Assembly: GCA_021464245.1 (NCBI GenBank)
Contig: JADCRB010000036.1
Location: 1,321,717-1,385,716 of the forward strand
Origin: Carallia brachiata
Lineage: Eukaryota > Streptophyta > Magnoliopsida > Malpighiales > Rhizophoraceae
DNA: 64,000 bases
Direction of reading: 5' to 3'
Part shown: one piece after another, positions 25,801 through 37,903 of the stretch
How the letters are laid out: every line of letters starts with the position of its first letter
How positions within the stretch are numbered: position 1 is the first letter of the stretch
Translations under genes and position numbers: made by a program
The notes under the pieces: model-generated
What the model was told of the DNA's origin: nothing
The model's database searches: none
Seen by the model: the letters and a program-made list of their open reading frames with translations, nothing else

Positions 25801-28445
25801 GTATTATTGACTCTGTTTTCTTTTTATTGCCTTTTGACTTCTCCTTAAACACACGAAAGTAATAGTGCCCGTGATTAAACAAGTTTGGAATACTTGCTTT
25901 TGCTTAAGACGGAATGTGTTTCTACTAATATTCAGGTCAAGCAAGGCCAAGTCAATAATATTATTCATATAATATAAAATATTTTGTGTGTGGTCTAAAC
26001 TTTCCTTAGCGTAGATAAGAGGGTAATAAGCAAATTGAACTCTGCACAAACGGATTTGTCCACAATTACAAATGATTGACGGAGTTTCTGTAGGAAACGA
26101 ACGGTGCATCCAAACGGCATGAGGACAACAAAATCAAGTGGAAGGATTCAAGCCAATGACCTCGTAAAAGATACAGTAAAATAATTTTTTTTAATTAGAT
26201 GATATAATTTTCTTTGTTGAATTGCAAAATCAGTAATGTAGTCACACACAACAACCCATTGTGACAATGAATCGATTTTGCATGACTTCCAAAATGTGTC
26301 GCTCGCTGTGAAATGCGATAGGCATTTAATGAATTTTTAAACATGTTTTACCATTTATGAAAAAAAAAATGTCGCTCGAATTTTTTAATAGCCTATACAG
26401 AATTTTGATTTTCCGCTGTGATCATGACTACGTGATTAATATCACCACCAAACATTCCGATGCTACCAGCCGTAAAATAAACAACTTGCCTTACGTTTGC
26501 GTCGTAATGGGCTGTCCGTAATTGAGTTCTTTCATTGTTGACCGCGCAATTGATAAAAATAGTTGAATTTTTTTCGTTGAAAAAATGAGAAAGCATGAAT
26601 AATATTATATAATTTTATTGAGAGAATTGTACATTATTAATGGAGTAAATTTTATAGGCATAAATTTTAATATTATTAAATACCTTAATAGAATATCAAA
26701 TCTATAACTTTCAATATGATAATGAATGATTTCTTATCAATAGACTATAATATTTGATAGTTTGAATATATATATATATATATATATCTAAAAGCGTAAA
26801 CGTATCAATGACATGTTGTATAGACAACTTAGCTCGTGGTTACAAAGCATATTTTAGCTCCAATTTTGCTGTCAAAAGTCGTGTAAATGTCCCTTAAAGC
26901 AAAAGCTAGCCATAGTCATGCGGAAGACAAGTATGTACGTCCAAAAAAAAGAAAAAGGACAAACAATTATCAGAATCTTAATTAGTCAAAATAACCAAAA
27001 GAAAATACATATTCACTTAATTAATGTACATGTATTTGATCTGTGACATATGGAAGGATGTAATTCCCTTATTCTGCATGATGCTCCAGTCAAAGGATCG
27101 GGGATTATAATCCAGGAGCACATCATTTACACTCATAAAAAAAGACGGATGAATGGAAAAAAAAAAAAAAAAAAGGGTAAAAGAGAGTAACTATAATTAA
27201 AAGATTGGAGTACGATTGTTGTACTTTTCCTTCTTTGGTTTGTGGATAGTTGGAACGAAGTAACATTTAGAAGTTTGGGCACTGCTATAATACTAAAAGA
27301 CTCTGTTGGATGATTTTATCTAAATGTAATAGTAGTTTTAATGTTTACAATGATATTTTTATTTTTTATAATTTAAAATTGTCTTCATGTGTTTTTGTTT
27401 TTTATTGTAAAAAATATAAATATCGTTGTGAAAACTTAAGAAACTGTTATATTTAAGAAAAATTATCAGACAATTTTTCTCTGTACTGTAACATTTTTGC
27501 ATTTAGAAAAGCTGTTTTCTCATGTTTGGGACCAATTAAAGAAATACAAAAGAAAACCAAGTATGATATTGTCATACTTCTATTTTATTCTTGTTTTGTT
27601 TTTTGTTTTTTTTTTTTGGTTCTTTCCACCATCAAGATAAGAGGATGCTGTATCTGTTCTAGCTTAGATATTTACTTTCTTTTCAGGTTCATTCATATAT
27701 GTTGAAAAAAAAAATGAAGAATATATGATCTATATGAGACCCCTCTTATATAACCTAAGGTTAAATAAATCTCGTAATTAATTAAAAAGAGAGAGAGAGA
27801 ATGTATTTTTTTATATTCTTTTTCTTTTTTTCTTCTTTCTCATATTCTCGTTAGTCAAAAAAACTGTTACAGAGTTCCGAACCCTTTTGATGTGTACATA
27901 ACAACATTAATCTAAAGTGTAAACACCTTTTGCTACATTCATCTGATGAATACTTCTTGCTTCTTGTTCTCGGTTTTGAAAAGCTTATGCTTTTGCCATA
28001 TACCTGGTTACATATTCTATAGTGCTTATTGTATATTATATTATATTTTTCACACATTGTATGTTTTTAAAGATGAATTTTAAGTTTTTTTTTTTCAAAT
28101 TATATTTTAATACATTGATTCTACATGCAATTTCACTTCGTCTCTACAACACGGTCAAAAATCTCTCACTCAGAAGTTAGAAACATGACAACGACAAAGA
28201 TAATGTACATGACTTCAAGTGCCTAAGCAAGTTTGACAAATTTTCAAGCAAGACGCAGTCCAAATAATTCTTTGCAATCAATTTGCGGATCGACTAATTA
28301 AAACCCAGTCAAGAGGAAAATGAATGGCCCAAATTAGCTTATGGAGAGCTGGTACAAACAGATGTGTGTGCGTGCATGTGATCGACGGCATTTTGGAGGA
28401 AAAAGTACGGCTTGCCCAAACTACAACACGACAACAAATGGAAGA
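25069..28445. repeat. Three diverged copies of a short local repeat
   Basis: Related strings occur at 25073-25135, 26070-26140 and 28382-28445. Each has CGACGG (or TGACGG), a T-rich stretch with GGA, a TACGG/AACGG string, CCAAAC and then GACAACA or similar. Copies 1 and 2 are each followed by or near a GATTTTGCATGAC string (about 25694 and 26273). They do not encode a protein. They look like remnants of one repeated element. Confidence 0.4.
26393..26596 (-). pseudogene. Unrecognised short open frame, possible gene fragment
   Basis: A 67-codon minus-strand frame with more balanced codon use than the AT-rich flanks. It contains RTAHYDANVRQVVYFTAG and INHVVMITAENQ, which look protein-like, but I do not recognise a family. 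No splice partner exons were found. It may be a fragment of a lost gene or chance. Confidence 0.25.
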
Positions 28446-28790
28446 GAAGGGAAAAGGACAAATATTTTGGTTGAGAATCGGATATTGCAAGACTTGACTT
28501 GAAAAAAAAAAAAATACTTGACTTGAAAATCGTCTTTGTTTGTTTGCTTGTTTTTTTTTTTTTTTTTTTCCATTTGTTGGATAGCAAGAATTTTTTTTTA
28601 TGTTGGACACGTTCAATTTTTGGATTAGATTGTTTATTAACATGATATATACCTAAATATTTATTGACTAAATAGTAATGAGTATAAATTAAGCTATCCA
28701 TTCTAATTAATTGTAATTTCGTACCAATTATTTTTTTGTCCTAAATTTCGTACCAATTATTGATAATTATATATTTTATACATTCTCAAC
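26600..28790. other. Gene-poor AT-rich spacer
   Basis: Holds an (AT)n run at about 26766-26787, poly-A runs near 27160 and poly-T near 28551-28569. Short open frames here (27851-28057, 28278-28701) are AT or low-complexity artefacts. No gene is supported. Confidence 0.45.
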
Positions 28791-29470
28791 ACAATGGCCT
28801 TGAATGTGATGAACACTTCAAATCCAATTCTTTTGTGGATTCAAAGGGTAGGGCCCATTAACAATGCCAAGAATTACATTGTGGCTAAATTGGATAAATC
28901 CAATCTTTACAGATATATGTCTCGGTTGAAGGAACCTACGGTGATGGGCTCGTCTATTCAAAGCTCCCCAACTGGGCTCGTCTAATTCAAAGCAAGTATA
29001 TGTTAGCTCTTATTAATTTTAGCAGAAAAGGAAGAGTTTTTTTTTTTTGTTAACATAAAAAAATTTATTATAAATATATCGATTATTAAATTTGTAGTAT
29101 AAAATCAGAGTAATTTTTGTGTGTGTATCTCATTCAATCTAACTCACAGGAAGGGACCTCATATCCGAACACTGACGAGACAGAACAGGCATTCCTCAAA
29201 TCGACTACGGTAATTATCAAGTCTGAATTTTAAAAGAAAAGAGAGAGAGAACGAAAAGTTTTTTTGACCCAAAAAAGAGAACCAAGAGTTTGTCAGGATG
29301 AATAATAAAAAACATTGAAAAAAAAAATGAAGAGTTTGGTAGTTGTTAGTAGAGGAAGAGAGCAATCGTGTGCTCGTTGGCCAATGGCCACCATGAGTAA
29401 CACCACAAAGCTCCCACTTAAATGCGGATGTTGAAGATGGATGGGTGATAACAGCCCCCCCACGTCACCA

Positions 29471-29504
29471 CTTCCTAGCCTTTCAGCCCTTCAAGGCTAG
29501 GAAG
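29471..29504. repeat. Perfect 12-bp inverted repeat (hairpin)
   Basis: CTTCCTAGCCTT at 29471-29482 pairs perfectly with AAGGCTAGGAAG at 29493-29504 across a 10-nt loop. No T run follows directly and no gene ends nearby. Its role is unknown. Confidence 0.8.
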
Positions 29505-29578
29505 TTGTTGGGATAATTAATGATTTTCTTCATTTGTTTTACGTAGAAACAACCCAACATATGTCAAAACTCATAAAT

Positions 29579-29794
29579 TCACCAACGAGCATAATTGTAT
29601 GGTCCACTGATAAATTTACCATGCGCATAATGCGATAGCCCACTACAGCCAGGTTTGATTGCGGCGACACCCTGAAATTGATGGAAATCAATTATGTCCG
29701 AAGAGGAAAAGCTCAACTTTGGGGTCGACTCGAGCAGCTTTGGTTGGGAAGATTGCGTCGCAAACGTCCATATTCTGGTTTTAAGGAAGCATGC
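29579..29794 (-). CDS. Hypothetical small protein, 71-72 residues
   Basis: An ATG-initiated minus-strand frame starting MACFLKTRIWTFATQSS and ending PYNYARW. It stands out from the AT-rich flanks by balanced codon use and a mixed amino-acid composition (KLSFSSSDIIDFHQFQG, then VAAIKPGCSGLSHYAHG). I recognise no domain, signal peptide or family. No partner exons could be placed. It could be an orphan gene, an exon of an unseen gene, or a chance frame. Confidence 0.25.
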   Translation of the reverse strand, partial: ACFLKTRIWTFATQSSQPKLLESTPKLSFSSSDIIDFHQFQGVAAIKPGCSGLSHYAHGKFISGPYNYARW

Positions 29795-29800
29795 CATCAA

Positions 29801-30981
29801 AGAAAATAAGTTTTTCTCTAAGATCTAGCCGCGTATATAATGTTGTTTTAATGTTTTTATTAAACTCATGTTTCAACTAGTTGAATAGTGACCTTATAAT
29901 TCCTTTTTTTTTGACTGAAAAACCTTATAATTCTTGAGAAAGCTAGTATGCAATTCTTCATTCCATGTTAGTTTCGGCTAAAAATGAGGGCATTGCGTGC
30001 AGATCAAAAATGCTGATCAATAATTGGTTCTCTTGTTACAGTCATTCAGGGGATCCATAGTATTTTCTTTTTCCACTTTGGGGTTAAAGCCACTTTTGTG
30101 AGAATTTGAGGGAACTAGGATTTGGTGTTAGAATTTATTTCTATTTAATTAATTTTTTTAAGTAAGAACAAAATAATTACCGTAACTGATTTATCTAGAG
30201 TGTTCTTAAAAAAAAGTATTATTAATGAATAAATTATTAATGTTGCCCGATTGATCAGGAAGACGTGATTCATGCATTGATGAACATGTCTAAATTAAAA
30301 CTTTAAAGTTGTGTACATATATAGATGGTCATCTTTCTTCTTACAAATACACGATAACTTCATCTAAAGCGTGTGAGTACAAAAAAAGTCAATAGAGAAA
30401 AATCGACTTTTAGATTGAAAAAAAGTTTCAGTCTCTATTCTGACACAAAGATGACTACGATTTTCGCTGATTCAAGTATATCGTTTATATGATCTTATTC
30501 AATTTTAAGATCCTAAAATTATGTTTGATAATTGATTAGATTTATTATTAAATCTAACATTTTAAACCCAACCTTTCCCCAAGAGATTTCCTGTCGTGGC
30601 CAACTAGGCTAACCACAACATTCATACTATCGCAATTTGCAATAGAAAATTGTACAACAACTATATATTCCTTAGGCGGTGGTGCTTCCGCGATACATAA
30701 CAAGAAGGCTCAAGTACAAGACTACATCAAAAAACTGCAGCCCCTTGCGCAGAGCATATGTGTATTTGATGTTGTGCTTGGCAATTGGCTTTGCCAAAAC
30801 GAATACATTTACTAGGGAGAATACATATAAATTTGAATGTCTTTATCAATGAAACAAAAAGTGTTCAAAAGGTATGCTAAGCATTATATATACACACAAA
30901 AAGGATGTTTTGACCAGGTTATTAATAATATGAGCATGCTTGCCCAAATACTTAGCTTCGCCACAAGTCGATTCATTATCA
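29801..30981. other. Spacer downstream of the DUF620 gene
   Basis: AT-rich. Contains no supported gene. The part adjoining 30981 is probably the 3' untranslated region of the minus-strand DUF620 gene. Confidence 0.45.
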
Positions 30982-33599
30982 CTAATGCAAGGGTGATCTC
31001 CAATCAAGATTCTCCTCGAGATAATCCTTGTGCATGTCTTTTGGAGGAATGAAGCAGTCCATAGACAATCCAGCCACGTTAAATGCAACATCATCGATTG
31101 TCCATGTTTCTGCCATCCGGGTGATGGCAAGGCCAGCCTTCAGATTGTCTCCAAACCTTGTGATCATTACACTCGATTGACCTCCATGTGCTATCATCAC
31201 GCCCTCCACCAAACGGTAGTCTTCAATTCTTGTTGCCATTGTGGTTTCCCAGTATGTAGGATAGGTTCCTGGTGACTGAATTCTGGTCAAGTATGAGTCC
31301 TCCAAAAATACTAGTAGGCCACTTCTTTGACTGAAGTAGCCAAATGTTACATGCTTGATCATCTCTGCGGTGTTGTCGCTTCGATCAGCAAGGTCCGCTT
31401 GATCAGCAGTCAATTTCAGAACAAAACAATCAACACCAGAGATACACTTCTCCCCCACATACTGTGCTGGGGAAAACACAGCTGATATTGCCATGGGATC
31501 TAGACCCTACATGAATTCATCAAATTTTGGATAATTAAACAAGCACAGGCATTGGTAGCTGGTATAGTGCTCTTATAATTTTTGTAATCAAATTGATTTC
31601 ATGTTTACTACATACAAAAACAAATGGTAAAGCAAATAAAACTATATAATTTCAACTTCCATTTTGACACATTCACTATAAAACAGCGTAAAAAAAAATT
31701 GAAAAGGGGTAATTACAATTCGCTTGATAATCTCATGTAAGAAGGGGATTTTGCTGCCTGCTAGAGCATTAGCAGAAAAATGAACTATTTCAACCGAAAA
31801 GAAAAATGAACTACATAACATGTTTTAACAGATTCAAAATTCACAAATATAGTTAAAGGGAATCAAGATTTAACATCTTGTGGGGTGGTTAGATCTAGTT
31901 TTGGGTAAAACTAGGTACAATATTGACAGAGAACACTTGGCACCTATAGCATAGGTTGCATATGGCACCCTCAACAAGGTGCCCCACCCCACATAACACC
32001 CTCGTCACAATAGGCACCCAAAAAAAAAAAAACCGAAAAAAGGAAAAAGAGCATATGAATGTTATACCATAGCTAATTAGCAAATTAACTGAGTGAATTT
32101 CTAATTTGACTCATATAAAATATGATTTAAGTTAAACACCCGTTTACATGGCAAGCACCATAATAAGGTACGAAATCAAGTTTAATTGTTGCAAAATCAC
32201 CACTCACATTGATGATTGTTGGCACCAAATACCCGTGGAATTTAAAGACTAATATACGTGGGCTTGTATGAAAACATGAAAACTGGCAAAAGCTATCATT
32301 TCTGTGGTCCAATGCCAGGCCAAGATCCAGACTCGGCTTAACAACAATAGGATGGTCAATAAGAGAGTGCCACTAACACCAATAATGGTCAGTACTTGCC
32401 TGAATAGATCGGCGGAGAGGCCTAACACCACCTTTAGCCGCATGAGCACCGAGCCATGGCGTGTGGCGCCAAGCTATATTGCCATCACTACCAGCGACAA
32501 CCTTGTGACCGCCTACAACTAGCTCAATTAGCCACTTATTTGGGGCCATTTGCCACGTCACAAAGCACCCCTTTTGTGCAATTCCTGAGGCTGCTCCAGC
32601 GGCTGAGCCGGTTAAGCCGCCCAGCTCATCTACCATTGACATACTGACTTTTCCCGTCGCAAAGATATTTTTCACTTTCCCTTCTAATTTCCGGCACCCA
32701 GTTGCTGCAATGAAGTGTTGTATAATGTACTGAGCTGAGGAAGACACCTATTATGGAGAATTAATTGTTACATACATTGCCATTGAAGTTAGTATTAATT
32801 AAGTAATTGTTTAACACTAATATATTTCGTGTCCCGCCAGTAATTAAGTACATTACTTGATCTTTAGTTGTAAGGGCGTTTTCATTAAGGAGCACTAAAC
32901 TCTGTGTCCTATTATGAAGTTCATTTCGAGATAATTAGATATCATTTCCACCATCTTTTCATAGGAAAGTCCTACTTATATGCGCTTTTACAAAGAGGCA
33001 GCCTTTTTTACACATATATGTAATTGACCTTAAATTGATAACTATACCCCACAAATTGTTGTGTCACAGAGTACTTTTTAGGGACCATATTGAGTTGGTA
33101 ATGAGCTAGCATGCACTATGTGAAGTATCTGCCTGGAGAGTCGCTATTTAGCAATTACAAAAGGGGAAAAAAATGGTGACACTGGTAATTTGTTTAGTCC
33201 TAAGAAGCAAGCATTGTTAAGAGAAGAACAATCCCAAAAAAGAATAGAAAACCCAATAAATTTTTATTGGAGACAGTAAAAAATCATCAAAGGAACAAAG
33301 GAACCAGCTTTCCAAGCACTGCATGCCAAGAACAATTAAAAAGAAAAAGGTTTGTAATAGAAGCGTACATGGGAATGACTAACCTCATTGATGGGTAGTT
33401 TTGGGTGGACAGAGACAGGAAAAAGAGGGCAACCAAGAACACTCAAAAGGATCTTGAGGTGATCAGACTTTTTGTTGAAGACAAGAGTGAAATGAGCCCT
33501 GAGCCAGTTCCTCCATGAATGACTTTTCTTTGAGTTGCTTGTACTTCTGTCTTCTTCTTCGCTTATGGGTTCCTCTGACACTGGCGCAAGACGACTCAT
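30982..33599 (-). CDS. DUF620 family protein (3 exons)
   Basis: Exons 33599-33384, 32747-32400 and 31506-30982 join into 362 residues. Hallmarks of the plant DUF620 family (members such as At1g27690, At3g55720 and At5g05840) are seen in order: a short acidic/Ser N terminus with WRNWL, then AQYIIQHFIAATGCRK, GCFVTWQMAPNKW, GSDGNIAWRHTPWLG, the GLDP junction, HVTFGYFSQRSGLLV, WETTMATRIEDYR, ETWTIDDVAFNVAGLSMD and CFIPP. The molecular role is not known; no catalytic motif is visible. It is shorter than the family members I recall (about 430 residues). The start is the ATG at 33599, not the in-frame GTG upstream. Intron 2 uses a GC donor (CAG then GCAAGT at 32399) with a normal AG acceptor. Just upstream of the start lies a (GA)n microsatellite. 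Confidence 0.9.
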
Positions 33600-33617
33600 T
33601 TGGCTTGTTCCTCTCAC

Positions 33618-33619
<2 letters not shown>

Positions 33620-33660
<41 letters not shown>
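33620..33660. repeat. (GA)n microsatellite in the DUF620 leader
   Basis: About 20 GA units with one interruption, 20-60 bp upstream of the DUF620 ATG. On the transcribed strand it is a CT repeat, a common core-promoter or leader element in plants. Confidence 0.9.
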
Positions 33661-33664
<4 letters not shown>

Positions 33665-33719
33665 GGAGGGTAGTTAGTTACTATGGAAGCAGCGCCAGAG
33701 GAAACTTGGGCGAAGTGTA

Positions 33720-35640
33720 GTTAAAGAGAGTCACTTTGGTGATCAACTTTGTGTACACGCTGTTCTAGCGCGTGACTTAAAAACTCTTTCTTTTTCTTCT
33801 TTTAAATTAGTCGCGTTTTTTTTTTGGTCCGTTTTTCTCTTTTTCATCGTATCTTAAATTGCTCGTTAATTCACGTGAAAGATTATAACCTTTTCTTTTC
33901 CTTTTTTTTTTTTCCCTTTAGGGAAAAGGTTATCATTCAAATGTCAAATTCTTTACATTAATCATTCGAACTTAGTTTGAATGACTGCTAAATTTTTCTT
34001 GAAAAAAGAGAAAATTTGGGAATTGAGTCTGAATTTAAATTTTAATTTTTTTAAAAAAATAATCAATAAATAAGTTTGAGAATTCTGTCTCAAAGATACA
34101 GTGTACTCACCTCTTTTTTTTTTCTCTAACAAGTAACAAATTAACTGTTGATTATTTTTAATGTCAAAAAAAATTTGTTACATTGTAACTATAAATGAAT
34201 TATGATATATCAAGATTTCATAAAAAAATTGAAAATTATTTTTTGTAAAAAAAAGATAAAAATTAAAAAAAAAAAGATTATGACACTATTAGCATTATTC
34301 ATTTTTTTTTACAGAGTATAATTATTATTTTGCTTTTTACCTGATGACCAGCAAAAGTTTATTCAATTAGAAATGCGCATTTTCAAGTTAAATAACAACG
34401 ATTGCTTCGCCAAAGAAAAAGCAAGAATTCCAAGAGCAAAAGTTCTTTGTACTTTTGCTTACCTACCAAACAGATGACCTCAATGCTGGATTTGCTGACC
34501 CACAAAGCCAGCCTATTCCAAGACTAATCCAACATTAAAAAGTGCTCAGTGATTCTATGAAATGTGCTAAAGTTACAAATATCCTTTTCCAAGGGTCCCC
34601 CTTAAAAACCAAAATGTTTAAACATGCAAGTAGCAACAGGGACAATTAAACAGCTCTCCAACACCTTCAAATTAGCTTAGTAAGCACATACGATTAGTCT
34701 AGTGAATAGAATAGATTTAAGATTGTATGGGTAAGGCAAACGGTCTTATGTTTAAAAATTAAATTGATCAAGCAAGTGCACACTAATTGCCTAGTTCAAC
34801 AGTTAACATTGAATTTTATTGGCTTAAGTACTAAGTTAGAAATAGAACAAAACAAGTGAGGTATTAATTTTATTCTCTGTTGGTATTTGAAAGGACAAAA
34901 GAATTCTTACACTCAAAGTATGGCAACATAAAATAACCCTCAAGTTACAAAATTCAATATCAGTGTAAGCTATGTTTAATTTATGAGGTAAATCTTTTAT
35001 AAGGTAGAGATCACAAGTTCAAACATTTTCCCCATAAAAATTTTACTTGAAAATAAATATTGACTTTAGTAAAGTAATTTTTATATCATAAAATTTCTGT
35101 AGATGGAGGATAATGAATAGATAAAAAAAAAAAAGAAAATTGCTTTTATATGACAATGGCGCGTGGACATTATATTTGTACTAGTATTGTGTGGGTGGCT
35201 TAAGAGAAGGAGCTTTAAAGGAAGGCAAAGCAGATGATAAGTCACATCCCGTTTCCATACGCAATTATAGCTTTTCTGGTTAGTCTGGTGCGATTTTAGG
35301 AACGCCTGGTTTATAGTTTCTTTTCCGTTTCTCTGGAGGAATTTTTGGAGAAACGAAACCCTTATGGCCCCATTTGTATCTTCTAAAAAATGTGACAGCA
35401 ACGTTATGGTCGACACAAAAATAATGGGTCTTTACTATTTAGAACCATCATCAGAAAGCTAATTAAATTCCCAAGCGGCTACACGTGGCAATATTGTAGT
35501 GGTCTAGAGCAAACCCAACGTTGTGCTCTACGTTATGCCATGAACTTAGTAAATTTTGTAGGATGCGCCCATTAACTGCGATTTGTTGAAAGTGGGTGTG
35601 ACAGGTGCTATTCAGCTGAAGTTGCGCATTCTGTTCAATA
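33720..35640. other. Spacer upstream of the DUF620 gene
   Basis: Probable promoter followed by AT-rich DNA with poly-A and poly-T runs. tRNA-like or SINE-like strings occur at about 34985-35045 (AGAGATCACAAGTTCAAAC). No gene is supported. Confidence 0.4.
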
Positions 35641-35661
35641 TCTTGTTTTTTGGTTGGGTTG

Positions 35662-35708
35662 AAGTGGGATTGTCTCTCATCTTAAAAAAAAAAAAAGTGG
35701 GATTGTCT
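35662..35708. mobile_element. Minute poly-A retroinsertion with 14-bp target duplication
   Basis: AAGTGGGATTGTCT occurs at 35662-35675 and again at 35695-35708. Between the copies sits only CTCATCTT plus an A run. This is the structure left by an extremely 5'-truncated LINE-type or SINE-type insertion: the element's last few bases, a poly-A tail, and a duplicated target. Confidence 0.7.
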
Positions 35709-35757
35709 ATAGGAAAATTCCAATTAGGATGAAGAATTTATTCGAGGACATGACCTT

Positions 35758-35975
35758 GTGATTTGTCTGGCAGGTTCAGTTTTGCGATATTACCAGGAGG
35801 GGAAACGTGCTGCGGATTGGATGGCCAATTTTGTTCTCTCTCGATCTTGGTCTTCATATGTTCATGACTCCCCCTGCTGGAGTGCTCTCAATCTTGAATC
35901 AAGACAAGATTCGTGTTCATTGGCCCTGTGGCTCCGCACTAAAGTAGGTTTTGTAGCCTTCTATTTGATAACCAA

Positions 35976-35980
<5 letters not shown>
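35758..35980 (+). pseudogene. Retroelement RNase H C-terminal fragment
   Basis: The frame contains LRYYQEGKRAADWMANFVLS, which matches the end of the plant LINE RNase H domain (pattern YREGN.AADWLAN..). Upstream catalytic blocks and the rest of the element are missing. It runs into a (CA)n/(TA)n microsatellite at about 35978-36030. Confidence 0.55.
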
Positions 35981-36021
<41 letters not shown>

Positions 36022-36028
36022 CATATAT
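35978..36028. repeat. (CA)n(TA)n compound microsatellite
   Basis: About 16 CA units followed by TA units. Confidence 0.9.
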
Positions 36029-36419
36029 ATAATTAATTAATTAATGAGAAGCGCATTGACCTTTTCAATAAGATGGACTTTTTGGGTCTGTAGACATTCG
36101 TATATGGTTACACAATCGAGAACTCAAGATGTAATTTATCTGCTGATTGAAAATGATAATTTGATTGTGATTCAGTATATTTATTTTATATTAATTCAAA
36201 TTTAAATTTTTGTGACGTTCTTCTCTAAAATTGAAGATTTATGTTAAGTACATGTCATTTGTATTCTAAACTCGTTAATACCGTAATCAAATGTGAAGGA
36301 AGCCCACTCAATCCCAATAACTTTCAATTCTTGTGTTTGCTCGATGTGAGGTGGTTAAATGAGGATCTCAACAGTATAACAAGTTAGTCTCGACCTATAG
36401 TTATCATGAATGATATACC

Positions 36420-36423
<4 letters not shown>

Positions 36424-36456
<33 letters not shown>

Positions 36457-36475
36457 TTATTTATTTATTTATTTT
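36424..36475. repeat. (TA)n(TTTA)n compound microsatellite
   Basis: About 14 TA units followed by six TTTA units in intergenic DNA. Confidence 0.9.
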
Positions 36476-36479
36476 TTAT

Positions 36480-37178
36480 TTTTTTTAAATGCAATCTATC
36501 TGACTGGATTTTATTAGAGTTTTTTTTTTTTTTGTTTTGATCCTTCAGTAGAGTAATAATAAGGGTAAGATTCTTTTCCTCCGAGGAAAAGCGGGCCCTC
36601 TGACCTGAAAACAGATACAAAAGCAAGCCATTCCCAATATGGGGTTTTGAAGTCCAATTAACATCCGACTTTGGGCAGACCACCAATATTTTATTGGATC
36701 AATGGTCGCCCCGCCAATCACAACGGATAATAATGGACAAGCATTAGGCTTTGTCCGGAGCATACAAAGCCCATGCTGTCCGAACAAAAAAGGTGTTGTG
36801 CTTGCTAGTGCTCCCCATACGGGATGAAAAAGCTTTTTCAGGACCAAAAAGCTTTTTCATGTGCATGGTCAGAAAATCCATCACAGCAGTTTGTTGGTTT
36901 GTTCTTCTTTTTTTTTCTCTTTTTAATGGGAGCGAGTAATTACTATTTGAGGTCAGTAAATACCAAGCACATACGAGCTACACTAGTCGCATATATCTTG
37001 TAAATGATAAACGACTGAAATTTCATAACCTAATTAACGGGTCGGACTGAGTGAATTGGACACTCACAGAACAAGAAAAAAAAAAGAAAAGAAAAAAGCG
37101 AGTTTACAGCTATAATCCTAACGTTATCACTATATAACACTTTTTTTTTTTGAGCAAAACGTTATCACTGAGAAATTT
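36480..37178. other. Spacer with a moderately GC-rich island
   Basis: 36540-36860 is richer in G+C than its surroundings and keeps frames open on both strands, but no motif or splice structure supports a gene. An 11-bp direct repeat, ACGTTATCACT, lies near 37120 and 37160 on either side of a T run. Confidence 0.35.
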
Positions 37179-37903
37179 AGGGTTTGTTTGAATTAACTAT
37201 TGAATGTTACTATTATTGATTATTGTTGTTGATTACTGCTGCTGATTACTGATTCCTACTTGCTGTTGCTGATTGCTGATAAAATTAATGAAATATTTGA
37301 TTAATTTTATATTTACTGATACTGTTGAATAATGAAATGTTTAATTTAGACATATAATTTGTATAGATATATCACATTAAAAATTTTATTTTTATATTTT
37401 ATAATTTTATATTTTAAAATAATATTTTATAAATAATATTGAAAATTATTTTACTTAATTTTTAACTTTTTTTAAAAAATAATTTTTATTAAATGATAAA
37501 AATTATTACATTCGAGATTTTTTTTTTCAATGTCAATATTAAAGAAAATTGAAGCGAAAAAAATATTATTTAAGAATACTTGAAAAAAATTAGTGATATT
37601 ATATAAATACTAATAAAATAAATTAACATATCTAATTCATGTGTCAAGTAAAAAAAATAATAGTGAAATTATATAAATATTATTTAAGGGTAATAAATTA
37701 TCATTAATATTAAAAATAAAAGTAATCCAAAAAATAGTAAAAAGTAGGTCGAAATTACTTTTCAATTAGTTACTGTTAAAAAATCAAATAAAAAAATAAG
37801 TATAATCAAATAACAATATTAAAAAATTTATCAAAAATTTATTTTTTTATTTTTTAAAAAAAATATAAATATACTTATTTAAAAATTAACCCAAACACCC
37901 CTT
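37179..37903. mobile_element. MITE-like element with AGGGTTTGTTTG termini
   Basis: The left end reads AGGGTTTGTTTGAATTAA and the right end, on the other strand, reads AAGGGGTGTTTGGGTTAA. These form inverted termini of about 18 bp. The interior is about 690 bp of AT-rich, non-coding DNA, with several GATTACTG/GATTGCTG strings near the left end. This pattern is common in dicot non-autonomous DNA transposons. Confidence 0.6.

Noticed and set aside
36465..36847. Minus-strand frames of 73 and 100 codons
   Set aside because: They overlap each other and a poly-A/T region, with no motif. A moderately GC-rich island can keep frames open by chance.
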